Positions 34,501 to 46,930 of a stretch of 64,000 nt of DNA are shown one piece after another (position 1 is the first letter of the stretch; each line of letters starts with the position of its first letter). The stretch spans positions 49,118,698-49,182,697 of the forward strand of contig OW121855.1 of the NCBI GenBank assembly GCA_933228895.1, read 5' to 3'. Made by a program: the position numbers and the translations under genes. This DNA comes from Platycnemis pennipes (taxonomy: Eukaryota; Arthropoda; Insecta; Odonata; Platycnemididae). A model generated the notes under the pieces. The model was not told the origin of the DNA and did no database searches. It saw nothing but the letters and a program-made list of their open reading frames with translations.

Positions 34501-34914
34501 TCTCCCCTCAGTCGCCGCACCATTAAAGACATTTTTTCCCGCCTCCCCTCTCTTGCCTCTGGCTTGTAACACACTGCTTCATCAATGGGGGGCAATGGGA
34601 GCGAGGTGGGTAGGTAGGTAGAGGCTGACGCGCAGCTTTGGTTGCCCACACACTATGTACTGCACTGGAGTGTGAGGATCCCATTGAGAGAGGGAGCCAG
34701 CCACCCAATCGCTCCCAAGTCCGGAGAACTCTCTCTCCCTTCCTCCGGTTAATGGTGACTGAGCAGTTGAGGGAAATCGTCACCTACCTTATGCCACGAC
34801 CCACGCGCAAATGTTGCGAGCAGGCCTTCTGGATCTTTCCGCTGCCTGCAGATGCGGAGGTGGCAGAGATCGCAGTGGGCAGTGGTGACCGAGAAATGGC
34901 CTCGTGACATAATG
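31600..34914. other. Intergenic AT-rich stretch, no gene recognised
   Basis: Short unlinked frames only. A somewhat GC-richer patch at 34540-34870 precedes the SINE. Nothing else can be supported. Confidence 0.5.
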
Positions 34915-35200
34915 CCCATTGGGCGGGTTGGTGTAGCGGTTAGAGTACAAGCCTCTCACCGAGAGTGCCCGGGTACGAATCCTGAGAGTGGAGGATATTT
35001 TTTATTGGTGAGACGTCCCTTACTTGAACGTTTTGTGGAGAACATTCGAGTGCAGTACTCCGTCCGTCAGATGGGGCGTTATGCCGTGGTCCCCTTTGAC
35101 GTCTTTTCCATACTAGCAGGATAATTCTGACGTCTGATTTCTCTCCACCCTTCCTCCTCCCCTACCATTCCCGTCCTTCCCGGTCCGAATCGTCTTTAAG
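34915..35200 (+). mobile_element. tRNA-headed SINE (family A)
   Basis: A box TGGTGTAGCGG fits the consensus; B box GGTACGAATCC has one mismatch. Body motifs GCAGTACTCCGTCC and TCTCTCCACCCTTCC match the copy at 31.2 kb. Confidence 0.75.
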
Positions 35201-37252
35201 TGCGGAAACAGACTTGAAAACAGATGATGAAGTTCGCTTTTCTCGGCGTAAAGGAGTCTTCAGCAGAAATCACAAGTTTTGCGTTCGAAAATGAAAACGG
35301 ACCGTTCCAGTGCTGGTCATTTCTCACAAACTCGCGTTATTTTTTATGTGTAATTTTCATGTTGTTCGTGACAGTAGGACACTAGCTTCAGTAGGTTTTT
35401 GCTGCTTTTTCAAACCACTCTTCTTGTGAGGGAGTTTTCCTGCAGTGGTTTTTTTTAAAGGGTTTAGGTATTAAAATATGCAAGTTTTCCCCACAAATGT
35501 ACATACATGCTTTTAACAGAAATTAGCGTAATTGATCTAGAGTATAATGTTATAATACGGGTATGTGTGCTTACGCTTAAGAATATATTTGCTAATATTT
35601 TATCTAGCCAAAGGGAAAGCAGAGCGAAGTTTATATAATGAAAATTAAATACTTGTAATTGATGCTTTGTGACGTATTTTGTCCCACTTTCTTGTTCTCT
35701 TATCTGGAAAAGTGTAACTATAGCTTCATCAAAACTTTCAGAACAAGAATATCAATTATCTACGGTAGAAATCAACTACTTCCTTATTTATAGAACTTCT
35801 ACTGCTCATCAACTTCAATTGCGCCCGCTGTTATGATGGAAAGCTTCACTTTTAAGCTTTTAAGCTCCTTAAAAAGCGAAGATATTAATGACAAATTAAT
35901 TTTTTGTAGTTATATTGCCACCAATTTAGTATAGCCGCAGTGTATTTCCTAACATCGGTTGGTTAATTGGTATTATAGCTCATTTTGTACGATGAGTGAA
36001 AACGCTTTATTCAGGCAAGAGATGTTACAAATTTCGAATGCAGAGTAAAAAAAATAGCCATCCTCCTTTGAATGGGCATTCGTAATTTACTTCGCTAATT
36101 GTAAGTTACCTTTTTGGGGAAAAATTTTAAATCTGCTGTCAGGAACAGGAAGGGAAAAAAGAAGGTATGCATCTACCAAATACTAAGTTGTGAACAATCA
36201 CCGAACATGAATAATGTGCATGCTTTAGTTATATTTATATACATAATTTACAAGTTTCTTACATCTCCATTGAGCAATTGCGACAAATGAGTTCAAAATA
36301 TTGATAAGGAGTACACAATAGAAAAACAAAGATCATTTCACCTATCTATTACAAATGTGCGATTCCAGCGTTGTTTTACCTTATTGTGTGATGTAACTTC
36401 ATTTTGTACCTTTCTATGAATGATTTTCATAGTTCTCATATAGTTTTTTTTAGGGTTTTTTATTACTTGTTTGTTACTTTTATTACGGGACATGCAGATG
36501 CTCACGGTGGAATTTCTGTGATAACTTGAGGACATTTCATGTGTTCGAAAACAGAACTGTTGAATATTAGCATGATAGTGTCACAACTCAATTGAAAGTG
36601 GTAGGTAGATTGTTACCCACAGTTCGAGTGGAATCTTAAAGGTAGAAGAGCGAGATATAAGGCAATAAGAAGTTGAGACCAAGTTGGGTAAGAGTACAAA
36701 GTGTTCGTCATGAATGTGGTGGAAAGCTCGCGACCTATTAGAGAGCATGGTCTTAGAATATACACAACAGGGCTAGTGAGAGAGAAAGTTATAGAGTTAG
36801 AGAGTAAACAGAGTTAGAGAAAGGCTTTTAACGTTTTTACGTTTTAAGTAACAATGGGGTATCTCAATCTATCTGTAGTCAGAGAAGTGATTATTAATAT
36901 GATAAATGCTGATCAAGGGAAGAATCATTGAGACGCTTTCATAGATATTCGTCCAGAGTTATTTAGAAATTGATGTTCTTATTATTTTGATAGATATTTC
37001 ATTTCCTAACATGTGAAGAGATTTATTGTGATAACTTTTATCGCTCAAGTGCCTCTACGTAGAGTAAAAGAAATCATGAAATGTAAAAAATAGTTTTTCA
37101 TCGGGACATTAGGGTGAGTTTTGACTCATCAAAGTTGTTTCTAGGCCCTATCAGATAATAAAAAGGAATTTATGGAAGGTCCCTGAAAAATACTGAACAC
37201 AGCTCCAATATCCTGTATTCCGCTTGTGTAATATTACCTCTTCATTACTCTA
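35201..37252. other. Intergenic AT-rich stretch, no gene recognised
   Basis: No coding signal, no repeat structure seen apart from short A/T tracts. Confidence 0.5.
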
Positions 37253-37256
37253 TTAA

Positions 37257-37569
37257 CCCTCTTAGTGCCACCGAATTTTAGTGGTACTTGCGAAAAGTGC
37301 AAGCATGAATTTGAGAGTTTTGTAACTCCATGTGAAAAATATAAACAATATGAAGTTACTCTTTGGATATGAATGTTATGTTTTTTATTTAATTAAAAAG
37401 GGATTAATTGTTATTTATGGTATTGTAGTACTTTGCATTAAGGATAAATGCAATTATTACAACAAAAATAGTTTAAACATTAATTTGCTACTCAAGCCGA
37501 TATATCTGCTTGTGGCACTTTTCGCCCGTGGAGCAAGAGCCGATATATTGGCTCGTGGCACTAAGAGGG
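37257..37569. mobile_element. piggyBac-type MITE, 313 bp
   Basis: Flanked by TTAA (37253-37256, 37570-37573), with perfect 15-bp inverted termini CCCTCTTAGTGCCAC / GTGGCACTAAGAGGG. A second inverted pair (GCGAAAAGTGC... / GCACTTTTCGC-like) and two GCCGATATAT repeats lie inside. It carries no transposase. Confidence 0.9.
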
Positions 37570-37939
37570 TTAATATATTATAACTCATTTATTTTAAAAA
37601 TGATCTTTTACTCTTCTTCTATCATCACCACTTTCTGCCCCTCTTCTTCCTTCTGTATCTGACTTTAGCTTCCTACTGCTGTTTTATACCTATCGACATT
37701 CACCCTCTCGGCCTCTTCCGGAATTCGATTTTCCGATATGAGAGAAAGAGGGGAAAAAATCAATTTTATGATTCGCGGAAGATCCATTTTTGTGAAGAGA
37801 TTTCTTTAAAATAAATGTCATCTTTGCGGCACGGGAGTAATCCATGAAAATTGAGGGTAAATATTTACCAAACTTTAAAGACGCAGGTTCGGAGACACGC
37901 CAAGTCTTGAAATCGATTGGAGAAAAAAAGTCATCCACG

Positions 37940-38520
37940 GCTCGGTTCATGCCCATGGGAATCTTTCCGTCCCTTTCTCCCCCCACGTCCTTCCCTCCCC
38001 CCCTTAGCCTACCGCCCACTCACTCCATCTTCCCCCGCCTGAACATTCAGCCGCCCTGCCCGTGAGTGGTCCCACGCGCTTCGCCGGTCCTTCCTTCACC
38101 CACAGACTCCGTCCCACACTCCGTGTCGTCAGGACCGTGGCCGCCAGCCGCCACCGTGAAAGAACAAACCTTATAGCAGCTGTCTCTACGCTTACCTCCT
38201 TCTTCCTCACCCTACCCCCTCTCCCCCTCTTCCACCGACCTTCTCTACGCCCACCATAAAATAACGCATTCCTCACTAGGATAGGACTTTTCTAAAGAAG
38301 AGAAAAAAAATGTCTGTATAATATATAATCCAGCTCCCCCTTTTGGCCTTTACTTTTTTTTCGTCCATTTATTTTTAAAGCTCTCGTGCCGCGTGTATCT
38401 GGACGACTTTTCCGTCCCACCTTCTCGAACGGTGACTCCCTTCTCTAACCGGGCGGCGGCGTAGAAATACGTCACGGAAACGTCACAGATCGAGGGAAAG
38501 ACTCATATATGGCCATCCGT
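37940..38520. promoter_or_regulatory. GC-rich island with paired CRE-like sites
   Basis: CpG-rich sequence distinct from its AT-rich surroundings. It contains two ACGTCA sites 11 bp apart (38469-38474, 38480-38485), a TCATATATGG CArG-like box (38503-38512) and a TTCTCGAA heat-shock-element pair (38422-38429). Frames across it are low complexity. It may be a promoter for a gene or transcript I cannot see. Confidence 0.35.
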
Positions 38521-39846
38521 GTCCTCACCTCCGTCGTTGCGATGTGTATTATCAGCATTTTTATTTGCCTATCTTCGTAATTGCTATTTTAGTCTCCGCT
38601 CGTTCATATGCAATAGACATGTTAGCTTCCTTTTCCTTTTTTTTCCACATTCCTTTGTTTCCCTTACACGGCGGCACTTAATAGTCTTCTGGTGGCAAGG
38701 AAGGAAAAAAAATACAAGTCACCATTGTGTTCTTTCCCTAAGGTGAACAATAGCTTTACTGCGCGGTCGTAGAGTCCAGAACATTAATGATCTGATAATT
38801 AAGGCTGTTGTTCGCGAAAGTGGGCGAAAACAAAAGTTTTACGTTCTTCTTTTACGATTCTTGTAGGAGCGTGGCTTCGTTTGGTACACATATATGGAAC
38901 TGGTTGATTAGAATACAATATATATATTTAAATGCTATTTAAGAATACCATTTTTCGGAAAACATTTTCTTCAGATTTCCTCATTATTTCTCTCAATTAC
39001 TCTGGCCATATTATAAATGCTTTGGATGAGACAAACCTTATATAATTAACTCTAATTGCTATAATTAACTCTAACTCTAATAATCTATGAAGCAGCCACC
39101 TGCAAGGCTGATTCACAAGAGCCATGGAAAATCTACCTTCATTGCACTCTTCTTGCATAGATTTTGCGTAGCTCTTGGAAGCTTCCATTATCTGTATGTA
39201 TGGAAAAAGTAAAATTATAACCTGTTGACTTATTCTTCGTATAAAAGCGAATGCAATTATGGTAGTTTTGTTTCTATAATGTAGTAAATTGATGTTAAGC
39301 CACGTGCAAATTAACCGAAAAATTAATTCTGTGAAATTTACTCTTTTGGAGCGTATTTTCCGTCAATGTTTTATAAATTTACAGCTCTACTATTGTGATA
39401 TATTTTAGCCTAAATTACTGTGTTGGCTTATTTTTCTTTGTATCAGTATCTAATTTAACTAAAAAATTAAATTCCACCGTCATAGTTTCCATCAACATAA
39501 GAAAGAATTCTTTTCGTGTTCAGCATTTTTATTTGATAAGCTATGCCGCGGTTCGTAGTTCTATAAATAGTATATACTTATTTCGATTTCATAAACGGTT
39601 AATGATTATCTTGAATCGTAGAATAAATTTTAACTCTACGCACAACTCGTCTCCATCTTTATTTCTGAAAAAATTACCTCAAACCCACTCAATACTTAAA
39701 TGAATTTAGTTGTAGTAACTAGTAATAAGGGCGTCTTTGCCGGTGGTGATCCATGGAAATGTATACAATGAATTGCAACATATTTCCAAACAATTTGCGT
39801 TGTTTATTGTAACCTTCATAGATATTATATTCTATATATTACAATC
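38521..39846. other. Intergenic stretch, nothing recognised
   Basis: AT-rich sequence with pyrimidine tracts; no coding support. Confidence 0.5.
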
Positions 39847-39925
39847 CTCTCCACTCCTAATCGTAATATCTCCACTCCTAATCCATCTCCACTCCCAATC
39901 CAACATCTCCACTCCTAATCCAACA
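39847..39925. repeat. Minisatellite, TCTCCACTCCTAATCCA-type units
   Basis: About four tandem units of 17-21 bp built on CTCCACTCC(T/C)AATC with CAACAT spacers. It abuts the 3' end of the RTE-like LINE copy at 39926-40275. Confidence 0.8.
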
Positions 39926-40275
39926 TCAATCCTAAGATTGGTTAGATGATGCTTTCCACATAGTTCTCCTATCGTCTAACCTCTTAAAGCCAACGTAAGT
40001 ATTTTTATCCTTAATAACTTGCTCCACATAACTTATACGAGACCTTCATTTTCCATTCTTCTAATTCACATTTCCTCGAAGCTTGTCTTCATTAGGACAT
40101 CATGTCTGAAGATATGATGGATTATATTGTCCCGTTTACTTTTTAAACTTTTCATCAAACTTCTCTTTTCACTCGCTCGTCTCAAAACTTTGTTTGTTAC
40201 TCGTTCAATGCATTTTATCTTCATCATTCTTCTGTAACAGAATCATTCAAGTGCTTCCTGTCTTTCCTATAATAA
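39926..40275 (-). pseudogene. RTE-like LINE 3' end
   Basis: Minus-strand translation shows FCYRRMMKIKCIERVTNKV, LRRASEKRSLMKSLK, and HIFRHDVLMKTSFEE, the same post-RT domain as the other copies, with stops and indels. Confidence 0.75.
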
Positions 40276-40430
40276 TGTTTATTGATTTTACCATACAGAT
40301 TTCTGTATATATTAATATTATACAATTTATACCATAGATTCATTATGGAAACGACACCTAGCTCATTAAAATTACACGATTACTCGTGGAATTCAGCGGG
40401 TAACTCCGCTAAAGTTTTCGTGGCTAGCTT

Positions 40431-42240
40431 GCGAGCTTTGAATTAATTAAAATTACCTTTCGGACAGCATTCATTAGGCTAAGAGTAATTGAAAATATCA
40501 TTTTTCTTGGATATTGTTTGCAGTGGAATGCAATCAATACAATATCCAATAATAAATATTGTCTCACTGCTGTAATGAAGTATTTATTGTTGGAAATCAA
40601 TAAAAGTTTTTTAAAGCTACTACCAATGAACAAAATATACTTTTACTGACTCGACAGCAAAAACATTTCTGTAAAACATTTTCTGTTGATGTGAATTGTT
40701 ATCCTGTTTTCTATCTCTGTTTTTTATCTGGCAAGGAAATACCGCACTGTTGAGTTTCAATTTACAAAACGAGTAGTCGCTTCACTGTGTTTCATCGTTG
40801 TCCGAATCGGTATGGCAACTCTTAACGTACTCCTCCGCGTACGGTAAATGAAAAGTCGTGACGGTTATTTTAGCGTATTCCTCTCGTGGTATATTTGACT
40901 TGTCCTTTTTAACACCGTCTGACCTGCTTGCGATCTTTAGCATCCGTGTTTTCGGTCTTCATTCTATCCGGTGTCATAGTTATAATAAGAAAAATTCACG
41001 TCAGCATATCCGGGTAATCCAGACTCGACGCTGTAAGGGAGTAGGAAATAGGGAAGTGGAAATGTAATCGGGAAACTAACGTCCACGAAAGGATAAACAC
41101 GTTTTCTCACTGATAGGTAAAGTTTTGCGCATGAGCTTGTGATTCTATCTGCTCAGGAATCAGTTAGAGCTGACCATAATGACACAATCTGGTAAACAGG
41201 TTATTTGGTTGATGGACGCTGAATTGATACTTAACGTTACGAAAACAATGAAACAATGATTATTCCGAATTCCACCCTGATACTCAGCCTCACAATTATC
41301 ACCGCCAGTTCTAAAATCCAAGGAGATTCGAATGTGCTGGCGGAGGCAATGGCATGCTAAACAATGGGTAACAATGAATCCAGAATGCGAGTGCTTGGGA
41401 ACGATTAGACCTCACCTATCTGTACAAAACATTACGTTTTATACAACCCCTTGACAAGACTGCATTATAACATATAGAACAATGAAATCCTACCTAAAGT
41501 ACATCGCAACGGCATCAGTTAATCTTCCCCAGGATATTTAAGAGTGCCGTCTTCCTTTAGGGGGGGTATTAATGTATTTTACTACCTTGAGAGTTAATAC
41601 TATTACTAAACCTGGTTCGAATTTAGCCTATTTAAACTTCATTTCTGACATTTGTTGGCGTTTTTGCACACTCTTCTCTGTTTCTTTGGGGAATTTAAAA
41701 AATACTTTCCAATTTTCGACCTCTAATTCGTACCACGTGAAAAACAACTTCATTCGTGCGAGTATCGCGAATAGTAAGCTCGTAATTACCAAGATGGCCG
41801 CTGGCGTCTCAAATCAACTGCGATGCCTTCTCCAGTGCATTCTAACCTCCTTGCTTGAATCCAACTCTATTGAAACCATCCCTGTTAACGAACATAGCAA
41901 AGTAGTGAGGCGTTGGGATTGAGGATGCATTAAAGGAGAAGATAGTAACCTTTCGAATATGATCAAGTGGTAAATGACGCATTGCAAGTAGCTATTGGCT
42001 ATTTGCTCAATATAAGGGAGACATATCGTATCCTCCTGCTATCGGTCGAGAGATTTTGTGATGACTTATATCCCTGTGTATCATTAAGGACTTCATGCAC
42101 GATTCCGAAAATCTATTTGCACAAGCGTAGTGACAATTTTACAAATCTGCATATTCTATAAACGAAGACTCCTTATTTTCCAATGAGACCTTTTTCTGTT
42201 TCGGGATTATTCATCTCTCTTTTATGTCGGTAGAGCATTG
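40431..42240. other. Intergenic stretch, no supported gene
   Basis: The longest frame (41572-41922, plus, 116 codons) has no recognised family, an unremarkable composition and no splice or promoter context. An AAGATGGCCGC motif inside it (41791-41801) resembles a YY1 site. Not called as a gene. Confidence 0.45.
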
Positions 42241-42264
42241 GACAACTCACCGAAACTCCTTAGA

Positions 42265-42570
42265 ATCCGGAGGGGGATCGCGTTCGTGAGTCGACTGAGT
42301 ACAGGCCTACCATACCGGGCGCGCTGGTTCGAATTCCAGCAGAGGCAAAGATTTTTCATTGTTGTAATGTCCCCAATTGGTGGTATATGGACAGCATTTA
42401 ACGTTCAGTACTCCGTCCGTCGGGTTGGAATTCAAACCTTAGATCCTTTCGATAAGGGTTAAATGATTCCCGCGCCGAGTTTCACTCTACCAATCCTCCA
42501 TGCCTTGAAAAATTCCTACCCATCTCCAATTACCCACCTATTCTATTTGATACAAATTACCTTAGCCATC
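42265..42570 (+). mobile_element. tRNA-headed SINE (family A)
   Basis: B-box-like GGTTCGAATTCC, body CAGTACTCCGTCCGTCGG and CCGAGTTTCACTCTACCAATCC; same order as in the other copies. The A box has decayed. Confidence 0.65.
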
Positions 42571-43199
42571 GATTGCTATCTACGAACAATTACGGCTTGA
42601 ATACTGAAAGATGGATTCGGAAATATCCAATTAGCAAATGTGTGATTTCCTGTGCATCTGATACTTATGGAAAATCGCAGCTGGTACAAAGGAACTCTTC
42701 CTCCCTCCCTCCCCCCCCCTTCCCATTACGAGAATTTCTGGCGTCGCTTGGCTTCTTGGTTAGTTCTACCCTCACCAGCAAGACCGATTGCCTGGCTGAA
42801 TCCTGTGATTCATCTCAAACTCGATTTTCTCTCGTTGTTGGAGTCCGATTCCCTCCTCCGCCAGCCTCGCTTTACCCATGAACACGCTTGCATTTCACTT
42901 GTACTTATTTTAAAATATTTTCTACGAGTATCAAATGGGCCTAATCAATAGGCCTTTTTACTTTGGTAATAGAATTCTTAGAGCGATTCTTGTATTTTGC
43001 ACACGCAACGAAAATCTTTGGTATAGTTGGCTGACCAATTGTGAGCTCATCGACAAATGTTGGTACTTTGTAAGGGCAACATACTCTGCGCATCTCTGTA
43101 GCATGTGCAATCAAGGCTGAACGAATAACGATGTGTCCTTTGGCAATTCCCACTTGACTATCTACCTGCATCCACGTCGCCATTCCTGCAACCTAACCG

Positions 43200-43800
43200 T
43201 CTATGCCCTTCACTATATCCCTCTTTAACTCTAAACATCATCTGACTTCATTCAAGGATCCTTCCCCGCCATTTTATTTCGTCAGAACAGCGTATTTCCT
43301 ACCTCTTTTCTCACAGACGAAAATACCTTTTCTTTTCCTTCCTCTTCCTGGATTATCCATCATCCTACCTTCTGTAATGGACTTCAGTATCCCATTATAG
43401 TTACCCGTTCCTCAACTACTGTGCCTCCGTCTAATTTCTACTAACAACCCTCTTTACTCTGCAAACCTTCTCAACACTTCTCGTTTCACCTTCTTATCTC
43501 TTCAACGCACTTTTTCCATTCACCTCCACACCCACATTTCTCGAGCTTCCAATCTTTTCTCCTCATCTTTCGCGAGAGTCCAGGTCTCATATCCATACAA
43601 AGGCATGTTTCATAGCAAGCTCTTTACTAGCCTTTTATTTACACCCATGCTCAAGGTTCACGTCAGCAGCCATCAACTGTTTATAAATGCGAGCTTAGTG
43701 AAAGGGATTCTTCTCCTAACATCGTTACTACCACATCCACCTTCGTCCGAAATGATACCCAAGTAATAAAATTGTTCACAATTAATCTTGAGAAAGTATA
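43200..43800 (-). pseudogene. RTE-like LINE remnant, second subfamily
   Basis: Minus-strand reading gives MPLYGYETWTLAKDEEKRLE then AREMWVWR-like residues and KVKREVLRRFAE, a post-RT organisation parallel to the RTE copies elsewhere but diverged from them. Several stops are present. Confidence 0.65.
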
Positions 43801-46189
43801 ATAATTAATCTTGGTTAAAATTCTTTCGAATTATTTTCCAAATAAGAGTTTTTAGCGTAACACAATCGCCTGAATGGCCGTCCACCGTCGTTTTGCAGCC
43901 GCCTCTCTGAGGAACAGTCACTACGTGTACTGCCTTTATTCGGGCTGAAACCTTTCGTCCTATCAGGAATGGTTGGCCCTACCAGGAACAACTTTCATAG
44001 CTCCCACCACATACACCAGATCTAGGTCATAGGAACGCGCTGGCCCTTCCCACTCTTATCAAGTAGAGGGTATCTGGCGCAACAGAGTGTAATGAACTGC
44101 CTCTTGTAAAACGATGCAAATGATCATGTGGCCAACATGCTAGCCACTGCGGCGTGTTGGCGATAAGACTTTACTCTAATTTATTAATTGTACATTTTCA
44201 AAAATTATTGATTAATTGGATCGGGAGTCACTTAGGGTCATCTATGGTGGATTCGCGATCTCAAAGTACGTATTGCACCAGTTCAATTATCGAGGTACAT
44301 ATTTTATTTCGTGTGTACCTTGAAGATTCTTTTTCCTTTCAAAATAAGTAAGGCATTTTTTTCTGATAATGTTTGCTACGACTTAAAGCATAACGTGAAA
44401 AATAGTGGTTTAATTTGGAAGATATCAAAAAGCTAATATGATTTTATACGCAGCCTATATTCAAATAAATCAGGAGTGGTAGAATAAGTTTTTAGTGTAC
44501 TCAAGTGATAAGATTTTAACGCATCATTTTACCTAAATAAATATTATCCCTATTATTAAAACACCTGGCATCAGTGCCCAAGGCGGGTGCCCATGGCCCG
44601 CTTTAAGTTGTCAAAATTCGCATGCATTTTCTGAGTTAATATTTGATAGGTGAAATCTCGTTGCCTTTGCAGCAAGTTGAATATAATATGTAATATTTAA
44701 TATTGTTAGAATTTACTTTGCGATACATTGATGCGAGAATCTTGGAGAGAATGGGAACATCGAGGTATTGCCATTGAAAGCTGGCCTGCTAATTCTCTCG
44801 CCACCTTTTAATAAGGATGTGGGCTTTAAGAGGGAAAGGGAATCAGCGGGAGCCAATTGTATGAGGTTAGTTCTGATATCAAGGAAGTGTCATCCACCAC
44901 ATACTATTTTGGCTCTTTTGAGTATTTTATAATATCCGGAATGAGTGACTTTACACAATCACAGCACAAATAGTATGAAGCGCATTCTGATTGAAAAATC
45001 TGCCATTACAATCTTCACCTTACCATGTCATGTCAGCAACGCAACCCCCTTCTGCATGGATCTGTGACTGCTTATGAGTTCTTGCAAAGTTTATAAATTA
45101 TCACTACTTTACTTTGCCATTATTATGATCTTCCTAAATCGAGAGATCAAATAGAAAAACAATTTTATATGAATCAACTCACTCAATCCATGAGAATTCA
45201 TAAAAATTCAAATTTGAAATATCATTATCAATGGATTGGAGGATAAGCGTGGACTTGAGGTGGATTTCACCAAATTGTAAATATATCTCTTACCATGATT
45301 GAACAATAGAACGTTTTCTTGACCCTGGCGAATCACATAGTATCTGATATTTTATCGAATGATTTCGAGGAAGTGCTACTCTCTCTTTTATTAATACAAG
45401 TTTTGAAACATCACATTATTTATAGCACTCTTCCGCTACCGCGAAAGCGCGCATTTTTTCATGAATGAACTATTTATATGGAAGAATCGTCTAGACTCCG
45501 TTGTCTTAGATCACGTCTATAATTATACACTCACCACTACCTTCTCGAAAGGTCCTTGGAGGCCGAGCCGTTCAGATACGCTCGTTGGGTGTTACTTTAA
45601 GATTCAGCCCGAGACAATGAAGGAGGTTAAGTGACCTCACAGGCCATTCAAGGGGGTTGTGCTGGATCAAAGAGGGGCTAATAGATGGAGGACGAAGAGG
45701 TGAGTGATGCTTTGAACGAAAAGCAAGGAATGCGAAAGCAGTGGTCTCGTGGTCAATATGCGTGGAATTGGAAACGAACTGGTACTATGACTGGAATTTA
45801 ATGCTTTTACTAGCAATGCTCCCATCATCGCAAATATTGCCACGCATAAGATCCAAGGGCGAAGCGTAGATAACTCTTTATAGCTTGGACGCAAAGATGC
45901 GGAAGGGGAGTCTTATTTTCCTGAAGCCTCTCCACTGAATTCACATTCATCAACTAAGTCTTGTAAAACAAGGTTTTGCTTGGATTATTACCACATTCAT
46001 AGGCATTAAAGTTTTTGCTTTGCTTCAATTTTCAAAAATCATTCTTCACTTAATCTAGGATTAATAAAGCAGCTTTCAAAAGCACATATGTCACCAATAT
46101 TTAGCGGTAACTAATCAGTTTTCACTGTAAAAATGTAATTGCTGTTAATAGCGGATCAAAACGATACACGAATTATCGAAAATGTATTT
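43801..46189. other. Intergenic stretch, nothing recognised
   Basis: AT-rich with no coding or repeat structure I can support. Confidence 0.5.
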
Positions 46190-46262
46190 GGGTTGAAATT
46201 ATACACTTTGCATTTCCACTAAATAAGATTTTTAGTGGAATTGCAGTGTATAATTTCAACCC
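46190..46262. repeat. 73-nt foldback hairpin
   Basis: Perfect 17-bp outer stem GGGTTGAAATTATACAC / GTGTATAATTTCAACCC and an inner stem CATTTCCACTAAA / TTTAGTGGAATTG with one mismatch, loop TAAGAT. The TTCCACT motif links it to the foldback elements elsewhere. Confidence 0.75.
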
Positions 46263-46554
46263 GAACATGGAGTTCCACAAATTATCGGCCTTTACAATCA
46301 ACTACAAAAAATGTATTTAATTCAGAAAGTTACTACTTCCATTCTTCTGCTTTGTGATGACGACATAGTTCTAACAAATCCTTACAAAGTAGACTATCCT
46401 CGACAGTTGATATTGCTTCTCTGTTCATAATTCTGTATGGAAAGCAAGTTTGGGAGTGATATCATTAGTTATCGTCTAGTTAGGGTAAGGTGGCGAATTT
46501 ATTGTTTTTATGCAATTACTACTAGGAATCCAAATAACTAGTGAAGGGCGAAGG

Positions 46555-46930
46555 AAGAAGAACATAGTAGAATAGCCGAGGTGAAGAGAGCATTCCGCCA
46601 AAAGAATCTCCTTACGGCTGGAAATACAATCATGGAAATAAGGTAACAGTTTCTTGTAAAATACATCTGGAGCACGCGTCTTTATGGAGTTGAGGCATGG
46701 GCAAGAAGAGCAGCAGAGAAAAAGAGCTGAAGGGCGTTAGAAATTTGGTCCTACAGAAGAATGATGAAGATTGAACGGATAGACCAGAAACTAATGAAGT
46801 TCCAGGAGAATGGAGAATAAGAGAAAAATTATGTAAATATGAAGAGGTTAGCTGAATGTGAATGATTTGGAGAATTGAGTGGAGAGCTGCGTCAAACCAA
46901 TTTTAGGATAGTTCACCCGTGACGATTATG
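46555..46930 (+). pseudogene. RTE-like LINE 3' end
   Basis: Translation shows RIAEVKRAFRQKNLLTAGN, STRLYGVEAWARRAAEKKS and SYRRMMKIERIDQKLMK in order, with stops. It matches the region seen at 14.7 and 15.5 kb. Confidence 0.7.

Noticed and set aside
34915..34990. Possible tRNA gene
   Set aside because: It is the head of a SINE whose body is shared with copies at 31.2, 42.3 and 59.7 kb; no cloverleaf.
39847..39925. CRISPR-like array of short direct repeats
   Set aside because: Units are contiguous and irregular with no unique spacers; this is a minisatellite in a eukaryotic genome.
41572..41922. 116-codon plus-strand frame
   Set aside because: No recognised domain, no promoter or splice context, ordinary AT-rich composition; within the length expected by chance in 64 kb.
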